This document shows, one piece after another, positions 47,058 to 58,000 of a DNA stretch of 64,000 nucleotides. The notes beneath the pieces are model-generated. The model did no database searches and had not been told where the DNA came from. It saw nothing but the letters and a program-made list of their open reading frames with translations. This DNA is from Lindgomyces ingoldianus (Eukaryota > Ascomycota > Dothideomycetes > Pleosporales > Lindgomycetaceae): contig NW_022985165.1 in the NCBI RefSeq assembly GCF_010093535.1, forward strand, positions 288,650 to 352,649, given 5' to 3'. Positions within the stretch are counted from its first letter, which is position 1. Every line of letters begins with the position of its first letter. Position numbers and translations under genes: made by a program.

Positions 47058-48398
47058 ATGTCAACAATCCCTCCAGTCACTTTGCGAGACCAGAGAGCAC
47101 TTCCAGGTCGATTCCCATCTCCAACACCTTCAGTTATATCAGACCCCGCTGAGATACTAGGTGGTGTCTCCCTATTCCCGATGACCTCACATGTACATAC
47201 GAGAAGTGCGGGAATGCCTCTGCGAGATTTCTCCAGGAACCATACTGCTCCGCCTTTTGCTCGTCAGAGACCACGATTCTCAAGCGCTCAAAGCGAAAGA
47301 CAGTTACTCCCAGAAAATCGGAGAGATTCACACGCTCAGAATACTAGTCTTGCCAGTCATTCTTCCCTGACCCCTTTAGGCTCCAGACCCCAAACGCAGA
47401 GACGGGGGATATCTGATCCGCGCTACGATCGGACTAGGAGTAGGATAAGCCTAAGTTACGGAAGCCCCGCCCGAAGAGCCAGGCAAAGGCCTCAGCAGAC
47501 GTCCCGAGTTCAGACCAGCCATACTTCGGAAACTGAGACACCAGTACTCAATGAGTTCGGCACAATGCAGACTGGAACCTCCCAGGCCAACGCCGGAGCA
47601 ATAAATGCCAATAACACGAGAACATTAAACGCCATAACACAAGCCGCAATATCAACTCCAAATCAGCGAACAAGCTTTACTCCCCAGCATGTCCACGATG
47701 AACTTCGAAACAGAATAACTAAAGATCTCAATTATAACCAAAGCATGGGCACGGTGTACATCGCCCGCGACCCCAATCGACCCCATCTCCTTAAAATCGG
47801 GGCAACGGATAACTTCACTAACCGCCGAAGAACGCTTGAACAGAGATGCAGACTCAGTGTAGAGCTTGTACACAGTTCCAGCCGTTTAGTGAACTATTTT
47901 AGAGCTGAGCAGCTTGCTCAAGGAGATCTGATACACCTGCGCCGACGATATGAATGCAATGTCTGCAATACAGAGCACAGAGAATGGTTTGAAGTATCTG
48001 AAGAGTTGGCAAAGCAGACTGTGGAAAGATGGGTCGGGTTCATGAAACAATATCCATATACTCGAACCGGGAAACTGAAAGCTATTTGGCAGTACCGCCT
48101 TGGCCAAAGGACACTACCTAGCTCAGAAGTGGATCATAGCCGTCGGTGGAAACACTGGAGTTTGATCCTTCTTCCACCTTCGAGACTCGATCATTGTCTT
48201 TTTTGGCTAGAAGTGGTGCATAACCATCCGATATGGCAGTTTTCGTGGGATTTTTCGTGGCAAATATCTTGCGTAGTCTCATGGTTAGTCACATTCTTGG
48301 TTCTAAGGAATAGCTATGTATTTTTCATTCTTCTTTCACACATCGCATGCGGCTGGGTGAGCATGTCTTCGCGATTTTCCAAGAGAGTTAGAGGGTAG
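47058..48398 (+). CDS. T5orf172-domain protein with hydrophobic C-terminal segments (copy 1)
   Basis: Single exon, 446 residues, ATG 47058. Residues 1-220 are Arg/Ser/Pro/Gln-rich and disordered. From about residue 230 comes a T5orf172 (GIY-YIG-related) domain: GTVYIARDP, LLKIGATDNFTNRRRTLEQ, then YFRAEQLAQGDLIHLRRRYE, a CNVC pair, WFEVSEELAKQTVERWVGF and GKLKAIWQYR. The C-terminal 80 residues hold two hydrophobic stretches (ISCVVSWLVTFLVL; SYVFFILLSHIACGW), suggesting membrane anchoring. The same architecture and motifs recur in the convergent gene at 50412-51968. GIY-YIG relatives are nucleases or DNA-binding modules; the role in this fungal family is unknown. Confidence 0.8.
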   Translation: MSTIPPVTLRDQRALPGRFPSPTPSVISDPAEILGGVSLFPMTSHVHTRSAGMPLRDFSRNHTAPPFARQRPRFSSAQSERQLLPENRRDSHAQNTSLASHSSLTPLGSRPQTQRRGISDPRYDRTRSRISLSYGSPARRARQRPQQTSRVQTSHTSETETPVLNEFGTMQTGTSQANAGAINANNTRTLNAITQAAISTPNQRTSFTPQHVHDELRNRITKDLNYNQSMGTVYIARDPNRPHLLKIGATDNFTNRRRTLEQRCRLSVELVHSSSRLVNYFRAEQLAQGDLIHLRRRYECNVCNTEHREWFEVSEELAKQTVERWVGFMKQYPYTRTGKLKAIWQYRLGQRTLPSSEVDHSRRWKHWSLILLPPSRLDHCLFWLEVVHNHPIWQFSWDFSWQISCVVSWLVTFLVLRNSYVFFILLSHIACGWVSMSSRFSKRVRG

Positions 48399-48882
48399 AG
48401 GGTAAGGGAACGAGGTAGTGCCTGGCTTTTTCCCAGTGTTGCATTTGAATTGTGCGCCATATTTACGTCTAACAATGTTCCTTTTCTTCAAGGATGAGAA
48501 TTAGCCTTGCATCACCTTTTCACCTAGAAGTGGTTTGTGAATCATCTATGTGGTAGCAACAAGATATACGATGGCTCGAAATGTAGGGAAGATAGCCATC
48601 TCCCTGTCACCTACTAGAAATTGGCAACAATAGCTACCTAGATGGAGTTAAAAAGCAGTTTGTTCAAATTCGGCGTTGAAGAAACTGTTAGTGACGAAGT
48701 GTGTCGTGGTAGGAAATGTATGGAACAAACACTCTTGGTCACAAAGACAGAGTGTAACTCTAGGAGCAAATGGAGAAAGCAAGCAGATGTTTCTGGGACG
48801 TTGGTTACTGACCCGGCACTAATAGGCCGTATATTAACGTAGTAATCTACTATGTCCTAATTCGATGTACTTGCGAGTGATA
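48399..48882. other. Intergenic region
   Basis: 480 bp downstream of the first T5orf172 gene. Nothing recognised. Confidence 0.45.
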
Positions 48883-50010
48883 CTATGACAAGCTAAACAG
48901 CCTCAACCTGTTCCCGTGTTCTTGCTGATGCTTAAATGCTTCGCTATCCATCATACTATGAGTGTAGCATTCGCCTATTAACTTGCACTGATATTGACTC
49001 TCGAGTGACATAGTCAAGTTCGGCGGTTTTATTTCGGGATTCTCTCTATTGGTGGCTCGTCGAACACGTGCAGATGCGTGCTTCAGACTGGGTAGCTCTT
49101 CGGGTACTGCCAGACCTTCTTTTGATTCCAATCCTAACTGCTCCGGCTGTTTCATTTGAGATTGGTCAGGGTGCTCAGTCGTGTGTGGTCGGGCTTCTCC
49201 TGTGAATTTAGGTGGTGCCATGGGGCGGCGCAGCATTAGGGATATGAATCAATGAGTCACCATCAAGTGGTGTTGTAGCGATCCCTATGCGGGGTTTTAT
49301 GGGAGAAGTCTTTATCGGGCGAAGTACAACAGGGACACTACATCCGTACAGAATACAGGTCAAGTCCCCTTCTCCTGCATCTTCTGGGACAAAGCCTAGT
49401 AGTTTCTTCGAGACCCTTCTTCCTTCTATCAGCATTATCTGACGGCCCCAAATTACGGACTACACTCGTCGAATGAACTCTGTCGCGATAGAAGGACAAG
49501 GACCAGATGTGAAGATCTCTTTGATATTCAGACCACCACGTTTACTGCGATGCTCAAACATCTACTTGCATGCTAATAGAAAATAAGCTGGTGGATAGCT
49601 TTTCCCATGGGGCCCACGATCCGCAACAAGCGTTCGCCAGAGTTGCTCTGGGACAGGCGTGGGTGGACCAGGCTAATCAGCAAGGTCGAGCCATGTAGAG
49701 GGAATAACTCCTTCATACGCAAGACCCTTTCTAACACCAATAGCATCTAGTACAAATCTAGTCAAGGCCAGGGCTCGGCCATTGGTAAATACACTAATTG
49801 GGTAAGTTTTAGTCTTTCCACTGGCGTTGTAATTGCGGGATCCAAAGCCAGGGCGACTCAGTCCGCCATACACTACTTCTCTCATAACTCATTATCGTGA
49901 AAGGGTAAATTAGGTCTTTTAACATAAAAGTATGATTCAACGCAGCTGCACCAGTATGTGAATGGTATATACAGGCAGGATCTCCATATGCAAGATGCAA
50001 TAAATTCATA
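48883..50010 (-). pseudogene. Decayed HET-family (heterokaryon incompatibility) gene, C-terminal part
   Basis: One minus-strand frame from about 49885 to 49208 matches the region C-terminal to the HET domain: ALALTRFVLDAIGV, PEQLWRTLVADRGPHGKSYP, SIATEFIRRV, SVIWGRQ, then GDLTCILYGCSVPVVLRP. A second frame supplies the family's ending, KLIGECYTHSMMDSEAF (about 48960). The frame is interrupted by TAG at 49673-49675, 49562-49564 and 49460-49462, and by TAA-TGA at 49894-49889. The last TAG sits where the family has RRVQSVIW. HET proteins trigger cell death when incompatible strains fuse; this copy cannot encode a full product. A frameshift or lost intron near 49236 separates the two parts, and a HET domain proper was not found upstream. 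Confidence 0.72.
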
Positions 50011-50411
50011 TGCTAGAGCAAGCAGCTTTATTTATTTACTTCCTGTACTACTCGGTGAAACTGTTTGGTAGAGAAGGAGTAATCAGCTAACAAGGAAGTT
50101 TCTACGCCGACATTTTGTACCTTTCACTTCATGCTGCACTAGTCTTAACTTCCACTAGCATAGAAAGTCCAGGTATAGTTACACACAAAGTTAAGAAGGG
50201 TATTACTTTCTCTTCGTACCTACATCGATCTAGGTTTTAGATATTAGGTGTCAAGAAGCAAGACAAATTCCTTCCGGAGAATTTTTGCTCCGAATAGAAC
50301 GACGCTAGGTGGTACTCAACTGCAAACTGCCAAGAAGAGAGCAGAGTATAGGATAGACTCAGAATGCAAAGAAGCGTAACGGACCTAGAACACCTATAGC
50401 ATACTCTCGCA
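50011..50411. other. Intergenic region
   Basis: 400 bp between the HET relic and the stop of the second T5orf172 gene. No motif seen. Confidence 0.4.
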
Positions 50412-51968
50412 TCAGGTAGTAATGCCCGACCTTCCCTTCGTGCCTTCGTACGTGCGGGCAACGCTGAAGGTAGAGCATATAAAAGAAAATACAAGACCCG
50501 CCAAAGTAAAATAGTGATAGGATACCGCATAGTTTAGAAACCACGTGAAGACAAGAGCAGCTTGCCAGGAAAATTTCCACAAAAATACACAGATTTCAAG
50601 GGTCTCTATCCATTCACAAAAGTGTTCTAGAGGCGGGAGGGGCTTCGGAGGGTCGTCGATAAACGATGTCCAACGTTTCGATCGCGCGCCATGGTCTTGG
50701 ACATCCTCGCCCTGGAGATTTAGTTCCGTGTTAGTGACATGGCGTTTCCAGATGGATTTCAGTTGTCCATTTTTGTGGTACGGATGTAACTTCATAAAAT
50801 TCACCCATCGTTCGACCGTCTGTTTCGCCCGATCTTCCGGAATCTCAAACAATTCCTCATGTGTTTGTGGGTCTATTTTGTTCTGCTTCTTACACGCCCT
50901 ACACTCGTATGGCCGACATTGATTGTAGAGGTCAGCGTGAATGATCTGCTCAAGCCGGGAATGGTTCGCAGAACGTCCGACTTGTCCGGAATCCCAGACA
51001 TATTCGAGATGGATTCCGCACTTTTTTTCGATCGCCATCTTCCGAGCGCTACTGGACGTTGTCGTCCGCCCAATCTTCAAGAGTGCGGGGTGTTTGTTGC
51101 TTTTAAATCTGAAGAGATAGATGACTCCTTCTTTATTACTGTTGCATTTTTCCCGAATTTTATAACGTAAACTGTCATCAATTTGGCGTGCAGTTTTCGA
51201 GCTTCGTGGTACCCAGTTGAGCTCGTCTTTATCTCCACTTTCACTATCTTTCTCTTGACCTTTCTCTTGATCTTGATCTTGATCTTGATCCTCTTCTTGA
51301 TCCTCCTCTTGATCCTCCCCTTGATCTTCCTCTTGATCTTCCTCTTGATCTTCCTCTTGATCTTCCTCTTGATCTTCCTCTTGATCTTCCTCTTGATCTT
51401 CCTCTTCATATATATCTCCATCTCCATCTTGATAGACACCGTCATGGGTGACTTCCCCACGACGGTCATACTGCGTATCAGAAACCGACCGCTTATGGCG
51501 ACCGACGGAATTGAATAGGGACAGACTGGCCCCAGTGTCTAAGCTCTGGCGGGGCTTACGCGGTAGGGAGGGTGTCTGAGATACAGTTGGTGCGCTCTGA
51601 ATCTTGAAAGGGATAATTCGAGTAGCATCCGATATGAACACGGTTTTGGAGCCTGTACTGAGTTCTGCTATTCTTGCCGAGCGCCGTGATGGAGGTCTGG
51701 AGGATGTTTCACTCAACTCTGACCGGACCGAAGATGGGGTAGACAGGGACGCGCAGGTAACCTTGTTACGAGGTGTTGAAATCGCTCTAGACTTAGATGC
51801 CGATTGAGTTTGCGGGGCTCTAGAATCAAGAGGTAGACGAGATCTGATCGATGCTTCGCTACGTCCTGATTGATTCGAGGGCGTAGGAGAGGGCAACCTG
51901 CTAGTTCTATCCCGTTCGGCCGGTGATTGCGGTAAGGGCATTGCGTCCCGGTTGAGTTTGGGTGGCAT
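50412..51968 (-). CDS. T5orf172-domain protein with acidic repeat and hydrophobic C-terminus (copy 2)
   Basis: Single exon, 518 residues, ATG 51968. Residues 1-180 are Ser/Arg/Pro-rich. Residues about 190-240 are an acidic Glu-Glu-Asp-Gln tandem repeat encoded by a 12-bp minisatellite. The T5orf172 domain begins near residue 280: GVIYLFRF, ALLKIGRTTTSSSARKMA, HSRLEQIIHADLYNQCRPYE, a CRAC pair, ELFEIPEDRAKQTVERWV and GQLKSIWKRH. The C-terminus has hydrophobic segments (FSWQAALVFTWFLNYAV; FTLAGLVFSFICSTF). It is the convergent paralogue of the gene at 47058, sharing AKQTVERWV, KxIW and FSWQ motifs. Confidence 0.8.
   Translation of the reverse strand: MPPKLNRDAMPLPQSPAERDRTSRLPSPTPSNQSGRSEASIRSRLPLDSRAPQTQSASKSRAISTPRNKVTCASLSTPSSVRSELSETSSRPPSRRSARIAELSTGSKTVFISDATRIIPFKIQSAPTVSQTPSLPRKPRQSLDTGASLSLFNSVGRHKRSVSDTQYDRRGEVTHDGVYQDGDGDIYEEEDQEEDQEEDQEEDQEEDQEEDQEEDQGEDQEEDQEEDQDQDQDQEKGQEKDSESGDKDELNWVPRSSKTARQIDDSLRYKIREKCNSNKEGVIYLFRFKSNKHPALLKIGRTTTSSSARKMAIEKKCGIHLEYVWDSGQVGRSANHSRLEQIIHADLYNQCRPYECRACKKQNKIDPQTHEELFEIPEDRAKQTVERWVNFMKLHPYHKNGQLKSIWKRHVTNTELNLQGEDVQDHGARSKRWTSFIDDPPKPLPPLEHFCEWIETLEICVFLWKFSWQAALVFTWFLNYAVSYHYFTLAGLVFSFICSTFSVARTYEGTKGRSGITT
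51262..51410. repeat. 12-bp minisatellite inside the T5orf172 gene
   Basis: Tandem repeats of a cttgatcttcct unit, with a few 6-bp cttgat units at the left end, encode the Glu/Asp/Gln acidic run on the minus strand. Near-identical units show recent expansion. Confidence 0.9.
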
Positions 51969-52045
51969 GAGGCTCTGTGGGTTGAGAATATTACTGTGGG
52001 TGTTGAATGGTGAAGGATAATGTTAGGCCAATTCTAATGTACGGG
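51969..52045. promoter_or_regulatory. Upstream flank of the second T5orf172 gene
   Basis: Short segment upstream of the minus-strand ATG at 51968, directly before the tandem duplication. Promoter by position only. Confidence 0.3.
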
Positions 52046-52383
52046 GCCTCGAGGTTAGCTCTTCTACGTACTTATGCAAGAGGAGCCTTTTATATATTTC
52101 CTGACCAACTCATTCCACGCTATGAGGCCTGGAGACAGTACTTTGCAAAGCTTGGTGGCGCGGGCGGTGCAACATGCAGCGGTTTACTACCTTCCCGTTT
52201 CAATTCATGCGCAAAGCCTTGAGGTTAGTGCTCTACATACTTGTGCAAGAGGTTTCTTTTGCATATTTTCCGGCCGGTTCATCCCCCGTTATGAGGTCTG
52301 AAAACCGTACCTTGCAAGGCTTGGTGGCGCAGGCGGTGCAACATGCAGCGGTTTGCCACCTTCCTGTTTCAATTCATGCGCAA
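52046..52383. repeat. Tandem duplication of a 170-bp unit
   Basis: Two direct copies, 52046-52215 and 52216-52383, share gaggttag, a tgcaagagg block, ggcggtgcaacatgcagcgg and gtttcaattcatgcgcaa. They differ mostly by scattered substitutions, many of them C/T or G/A. Non-coding as far as I can see. Confidence 0.85.
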
Positions 52384-53727
52384 GCCTTCCAGCTGTGCTG
52401 TTCTTAGCTCTAAACGTAGTATAGAATGGCTTTTTTTAATACACACCCAGGCACCTGAGCTATAGCGAGAAGAGGGGCTCGTAATGCCGTCTACAAAAAA
52501 AGGCAATTAGGATGCACCATGCCTTCGGATGGGTTCGAGTGACATGTTCATTCGAGAAAAATGGTGCACAAGCCTTGGAGATCAAGCACCTGACAAGGAG
52601 AGGCGGTTAAAGTTGCGGAATAGAGTCCTTTCAGCCCAATCCTAGGGTGCTGTTCTCGAGGCAGCTACACTTGGATCCAATGTGCAGCCTCGCGTGCGAC
52701 CAGCCCAAAATTTGGCGAAGTAGTAGTCGATCTAGGAATCCCAAACTAACTGTGTCTTCGAACTGTGGAACCACATTGCATGATAAAAACTACTCTCGAT
52801 GTCGACTTCTAGGGATCCAGTACCTTGTACCAATACAGTTTCGAAGTGCTGTCTCTCTCCTGCAGGGCGGGTGAAAGGATGATCCCATTCTGCCGCCACG
52901 GAAGCACTGCTCACCATCCCAGCCCTCTCAAGTCCGTCTCTTTGCGGATGAGGCTGTTGTTCGGGTTTCGACTGGAAAAGGTCAACGCTGTGTCCTCTTG
53001 CATAGATTTGACAGGGGCTGTGCCGCAAAAGGGTGAAGGGACATCGTACTCGAAGAAGACGAGCGCTGCAGGATGATAGAGAAAAGACATTTAGACAATA
53101 GGAGCGAGTCTGACAGCACGATAGATGCAAATTCATCAGGCGTAACTTGAGCGAACCAGCGTTCTGTTCATCCTACTGAAGTGGAGGTAAGAATGCTAGA
53201 CTAGGCGCTAGCGTCAGAAAAGGATTAGGGGCTTCTGTGTTCTCATGTGCGATTTCCTCTCTGCCCCAGTATGTCTCACAAAATCCCTGAGGCTTCACGT
53301 GGTCGAGAACCTTTTGCGAAGAGATTAGTAAATGAATAATCCTGTCAAACCTCATATACCCCCTAAATCCGCAATAATAAGAGTATATTCTGCGGTAGAA
53401 TACATGCGCTTTATCAACTTCTGGTTGATACTTCACCTAAGAGCGTAGTCAACCTTGTAGATGTGGCACGGGAGCACTTCTTCACCCTTTCGACCCTCCT
53501 AACGCTAACACTCTTGATCACTCGCGGAGAACGTGCGATTCTAAGACTCTTGATTCCCCTAACCTGAACCTAGGTGCACTAATTAATATCCCTCAATCCA
53601 CAGTTCAAAGCCAATTGAGGAGATAATAGCAAAAACACTAGACATGGAGAGACTTTTGGCAAGATTACTCTGAAGAGGCATGGATGATTTACTTACCCTT
53701 TCCCAAAGAAGGGTTTCGTATTACCCT
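52384..53727. other. Gene-poor region
   Basis: 1.3 kb with only short motif-free open frames on both strands. No gene supported. Confidence 0.45.
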
Positions 53728-54320
53728 CTAAGACGACAAGACTTCACCAAGCAACTGAGTCCACATCACCCAATAATCCCATTCTTCAAGGTGTAATATA
53801 CTCTCAAAATATCTTCTAGCGACATAACTGTGCACTAGACGTGCAGCCATCGAGCATCGGATGGTTGCAACATGGTCAGACCTCATTCCGGGGCCAAAAC
53901 TCGTGATATTGAAACACGCTTCGGAGTATCCCGGATAAGTAGGGCTGAAAGCCAAGTCCGCTACCAAGGTGTGAGCCCACAAAAGCGTGACTGGTATCAA
54001 TGAAATGTGGGGAGTGGATAATGGTTCAAAAGGGGAAGATTCCTGGAAAATACTACACGAGAGAGAGGTGGGCCATGGCCTGTGGATCGCTCGTGTGAGA
54101 GAGAGCTGAGCGAAGCTACTGCATGTTCGCACATGGCTTGGAATGCAGCTAGGGTCTCTGAATAGGAATGAAAAGGGTATCGCGATGACTGATGCCTTCG
54201 ATTTGGCAACGGGCTGAGGAGGCTCCGATTACACTCATCATGTTGCAGGATATGCACTAGTATATAGTAAAGCGTCCAGATTTTGCAAACAAGTAGGCGA
54301 TCGTCCAACTTATCTGGCAC
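53728..54320 (-). pseudogene. Doubtful coding remnant
   Basis: Two overlapping minus-strand frames look protein-like: KLDDRLLVCKIWTLYYILV (about 54310) and, in another frame, TLVADLAFSPTYPGYSEACF followed by YFESILHLEEWDYWVMWTQ (about 53950-53760). They cannot be joined without a frameshift or unseen intron and match no family I recognise. Confidence 0.22.
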
Positions 54321-55007
54321 AGAGGACGGCAGTTCATGTGACGGGTGAAGAGCATATCATGAAAGGCGCGAGGGCTTACCTGAACGCTTACATGCTTTCG
54401 CGACTCTAGACCTATGAGTTTCCAATGTCATGTCTCTTGAAAACTAACAAATAGACAGCTACCAGAAGCAAGCTGTATCGTCATTCCATGTTGCCTCGGG
54501 ACAGCCCGTGGAACATTGCACCATCGCACATAACCCGGCATCGATAGTTCCCGTCCGCTCCCAAAATACAAGCCAGCACATAATAGCCCTCTCCAAACTC
54601 TACAAGCCCCACGCTTCGCGCCCAGCCTACTTCACCGGTAATGAGAAACGGCTCAGCAGGATCCTTACGCCACATGCAGCCCTCCAGGTAACCCTATGGC
54701 ACCAAAATAAGATTCGGAAGGATCGAAGCCATTTCTGTGCCACACGCGACGTAGGAGGTGCAGGATTGCTTGCGAAGTAAATTATCATATCAACGTTATG
54801 ACTGTGACTGAGAAGGAAGGTCTTCGCCTTTTCGGCTAGCTTATAGGATGCCGTGCTCTAAAACGTACCGCAGAATTCACCGGAGGACAACAGCCGTTGT
54901 CTTGTCGGATTTGGAAGAGTGCGAATGAGAATTCCGATACCTTTGTACTGGATAGATGTTTGAGATTGCGTATGCGTCGCGAGCGAAGGCGTGTTGTTGT
55001 GTTGATG
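54321..55007. other. Gene-poor region
   Basis: About 690 bp without a supported gene. A 64-codon minus-strand frame at 54481-54675 has no recognisable motif. Confidence 0.4.
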
Positions 55008-55008
55008 C

Positions 55009-55040
<32 letters not shown>

Positions 55041-55046
55041 ATGATG
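55008..55046. repeat. Trinucleotide microsatellite (CTG)8(ATG)5
   Basis: Eight CTG units (55008-55031) are followed directly by five ATG units (55032-55046). On the minus strand an open frame would read His then Gln runs, but no gene is supported around it. Confidence 0.9.
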
Positions 55047-58000
55047 TGATCTGAGGATTACTGTATTGAGCGGCTTGCTACTGGTGGGCTCCTGCAAGAA
55101 TCCTGTGATGATAGTCAGCTAATCTCATCGAAGCACAAATCATCAGCATGATTCCCAAAAATATAAAAATGCCGTGGAAATAATACAGTGGTTTGATGGT
55201 TTACCTGATACTGTTCTTCCATGCCTCGCACAACCTCACCATGCAGAGGTGAGGCTCGAGAATGCTGTCGGCGGACTTTGTGCGGCTCCGTGTTTCATAT
55301 TCACTAGGACCATGTCCTTAATAGCTGCCATGGCCTTCCTTCTAGAAAGCCTGCACTCGACGATCGGGAAAGTACCGCATAAACTATGTGTGGAGCGATG
55401 ACGATGGCCGCTCATGCGGCTGTAGATCCCTTAAGCCACTCAGACAAAGCGCATAATGTTTCGGTGCCTCGCCATAATCGTCGGCGACATCATCCTGCAC
55501 CAGGAAGCAGAGGACATGCCTACTATTACGCTGATTTAACCTTGCGAGTGGTTGGGTATGCGATGGGAGAGATGCTAACTTTCTAGAGGAATGTGAATGA
55601 ATTCGGGGGGCAACTTGGGCACTGCGGCAATTGGCAACCTCCAGCGCAGGCCCAAGCAAGGGGAACTAGTTTTCGCTAGATTAATAGTGTTTCAAAACAT
55701 TCATGCAGACCCGATGTTTCGTTTGAAGATGGATGATACTCGTGGCCTTATCCTCAGGTAGACTTGTGCGGAGTAGGATTTGCCTAGCTGCAATGGACAT
55801 GCCTTAGCTGAAAGGCCGCATGTACGCAAGCCTGCGAGATGATTTGCTTCTAGGGTGTTCGGGATTGTGGGCCCAAGAACAAGAGCTCTGGTAAGAAGTT
55901 GTGTCTGCTTAGTACACGTGGACGCGGTACGTGGTCTCATGTGCGAGAGATCGTGCCATTCCCTTGCAGGTTCCTTTGTAGAAACCATTTTGCGACAAGG
56001 CTCCTAAAGAGAACAACACCAGTTCTCGGTGTCGTATTTTACATACGGAATTGCCAGCTTGTCGGTCCATGATAGGTGCGAGTTCACTTGAAGAGACGTG
56101 GACTGCATCCGGGATGCTTACTGATAGAAAGCGGTGAACAGTTCGTCTGCATATGCTGGTGCGCGGAGTCCGCCAGATAACGGACGTGATAGCTGTCACA
56201 CGGCACAGGATTACGTACACCTTCTCGATGCCACGAGATATTCTTGACGGACCATTGGTGAAGGCAGACGCTATGTGGTCGATGTGGGGAGGGGCCGATG
56301 CCAAGACATCACCTTTCTCTCACAGGACGGCTTAGTTGCAAATGGTTTTCCAATTCAAGAAAGAGCTATTGGATCGACAACTAGTGGGAGAGCCCACCGC
56401 AGAGGAAGAGTGAGAATATCCTGCTATGAATACATTTGTTGGTGGAAGACGACATGGGACTCGTCTTTGATAAGAAAATAAGCTGGGGCAATGCACTAGA
56501 AGACGTTTGAATGCGTAAGAGAGTGCATACTTAGCTGTACGCCATCTTCGTGGCAGTGAAATTATTTCGTAGCATCCAAGGTTTGTTCTTGAGCGATAAT
56601 AGTCAAGCATTTCCGCAGCCACTTAACCTTACAGTAGATGAGTCTTCACCTGAGGATCAAGGGGCAGAGGAGTGCGAGAACCTGTAACTGTCAGGAAATT
56701 CCGAGTAACCTTAATATCACGGTCACATCCCATTTTGGTCCTCGTGTGCAGGTGAAGACCTCTTCCTGGACCATGCGGCTGAAAGCGGGCGATAAAATTC
56801 CTCGAAGCGAAGACTTGAAACATGAGGCGGTCGAGAAACTGAGTTCAAGATGAAAGGGTGAAGCGAGTCGAGGCTCGCTCTTGTTTACGACAAAAGCAAC
56901 GGATGAAAATGTGGGAGCAAAAGCTCCGACACAAGCACGGAGTAAATGAAAGACAAAGAGGATGGTTCATGGATAGTGTTTGGAGAGGCGTGCCAGCGGC
57001 TGATGTTCTGTGGTTGTGGCAGAGTTGGAGTAAGAACCAAAATTCTGACTGCGACACAAGTGTGGAGTGCTCGGCGAAGGTGAGTGACATAACCTAGGAC
57101 GTAGAGTGGGCGAAGTTGTCTTTAGGCTGTCCCTTCCAATCATAGAAAACGTGTGCTGGGATGAGATGAGGCGCAATAATAAGAGAGGAGTGACAATTGA
57201 ACTTACATCAGGTGTTGGGAGTCTGGGTTGGTGCATGAGGCAGCAGTTGATGGCATCTGTTGATGGCATCTGTTGGCGTCATCTCTCAATCTGGGTAGGG
57301 ACTGGCAATGAGCGCAGGCTCCGGGTTTAGATTTTTGAGAGGACTAGTTCAGTGGCTGCATCCTCAATAAAGAGCCATGCAGGAAAAGGGTCGTCAGCCG
57401 GCAACTGAGTCGTACTAGGACGCAGCAGGATGGAAGGGCACGAGGACTGGACGCAAGGACCAGTGGCCGTTGCGGTGGTTATTGGATTCCCACGGCTGAA
57501 GAGCAGTAACAATCAAAAGCTATATAGACACACATAGAGAAGCCGGGACCAGAGCATGGTGGTGAGGTACAAGGAGCCGATCAGCAGCAATTGGCGTGCA
57601 GCGTGATGAGGGTCGGAGGGTAGCGCCTTCCCGAAATGAAGGCGCACAGGCCCTTGCTGTGTAGCAGGGGCGGCAGGCACGCGTCCCGTTGCTGATTGGC
57701 GGGGACCCTTTCTCCAACTGCAGGGCTCTTTCTTCACATTGGAATCCAACAGCCGCCTCAACATGGCCAGTGACGGTCGCAGCGCCCCATCACCTCTCTG
57801 AGAGCCATCGGCTCTCTGCAAACACCTCTCATAGCCGTTGCGACAGCAGCATTCGTGAAGTGACAGGTCTGGGCGGCTCTCCCGTGGTCGCGAGGCTGTC
57901 AATTCGCGGACAGGGGCTTGGGCCGACCCATGCTAGTGCCGTTTGATGAAGAGCAGCTTGCACTGCCTCTGCGAAACAAGGTGGCCCTTGGTGCTCACGG

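Noticed and set aside
51183..51518. Plus-strand Leu/Ile/Phe-rich frame resembling a membrane protein
   Set aside because: It is the antisense of the acidic 12-bp repeat in the minus-strand T5orf172 gene; the hydrophobic run is a translation artefact.
55909..56304. 131-codon minus-strand frame
   Set aside because: Low-complexity of common residues only by chance; no domain, no splice partners, overlapped by frames on the other strand.
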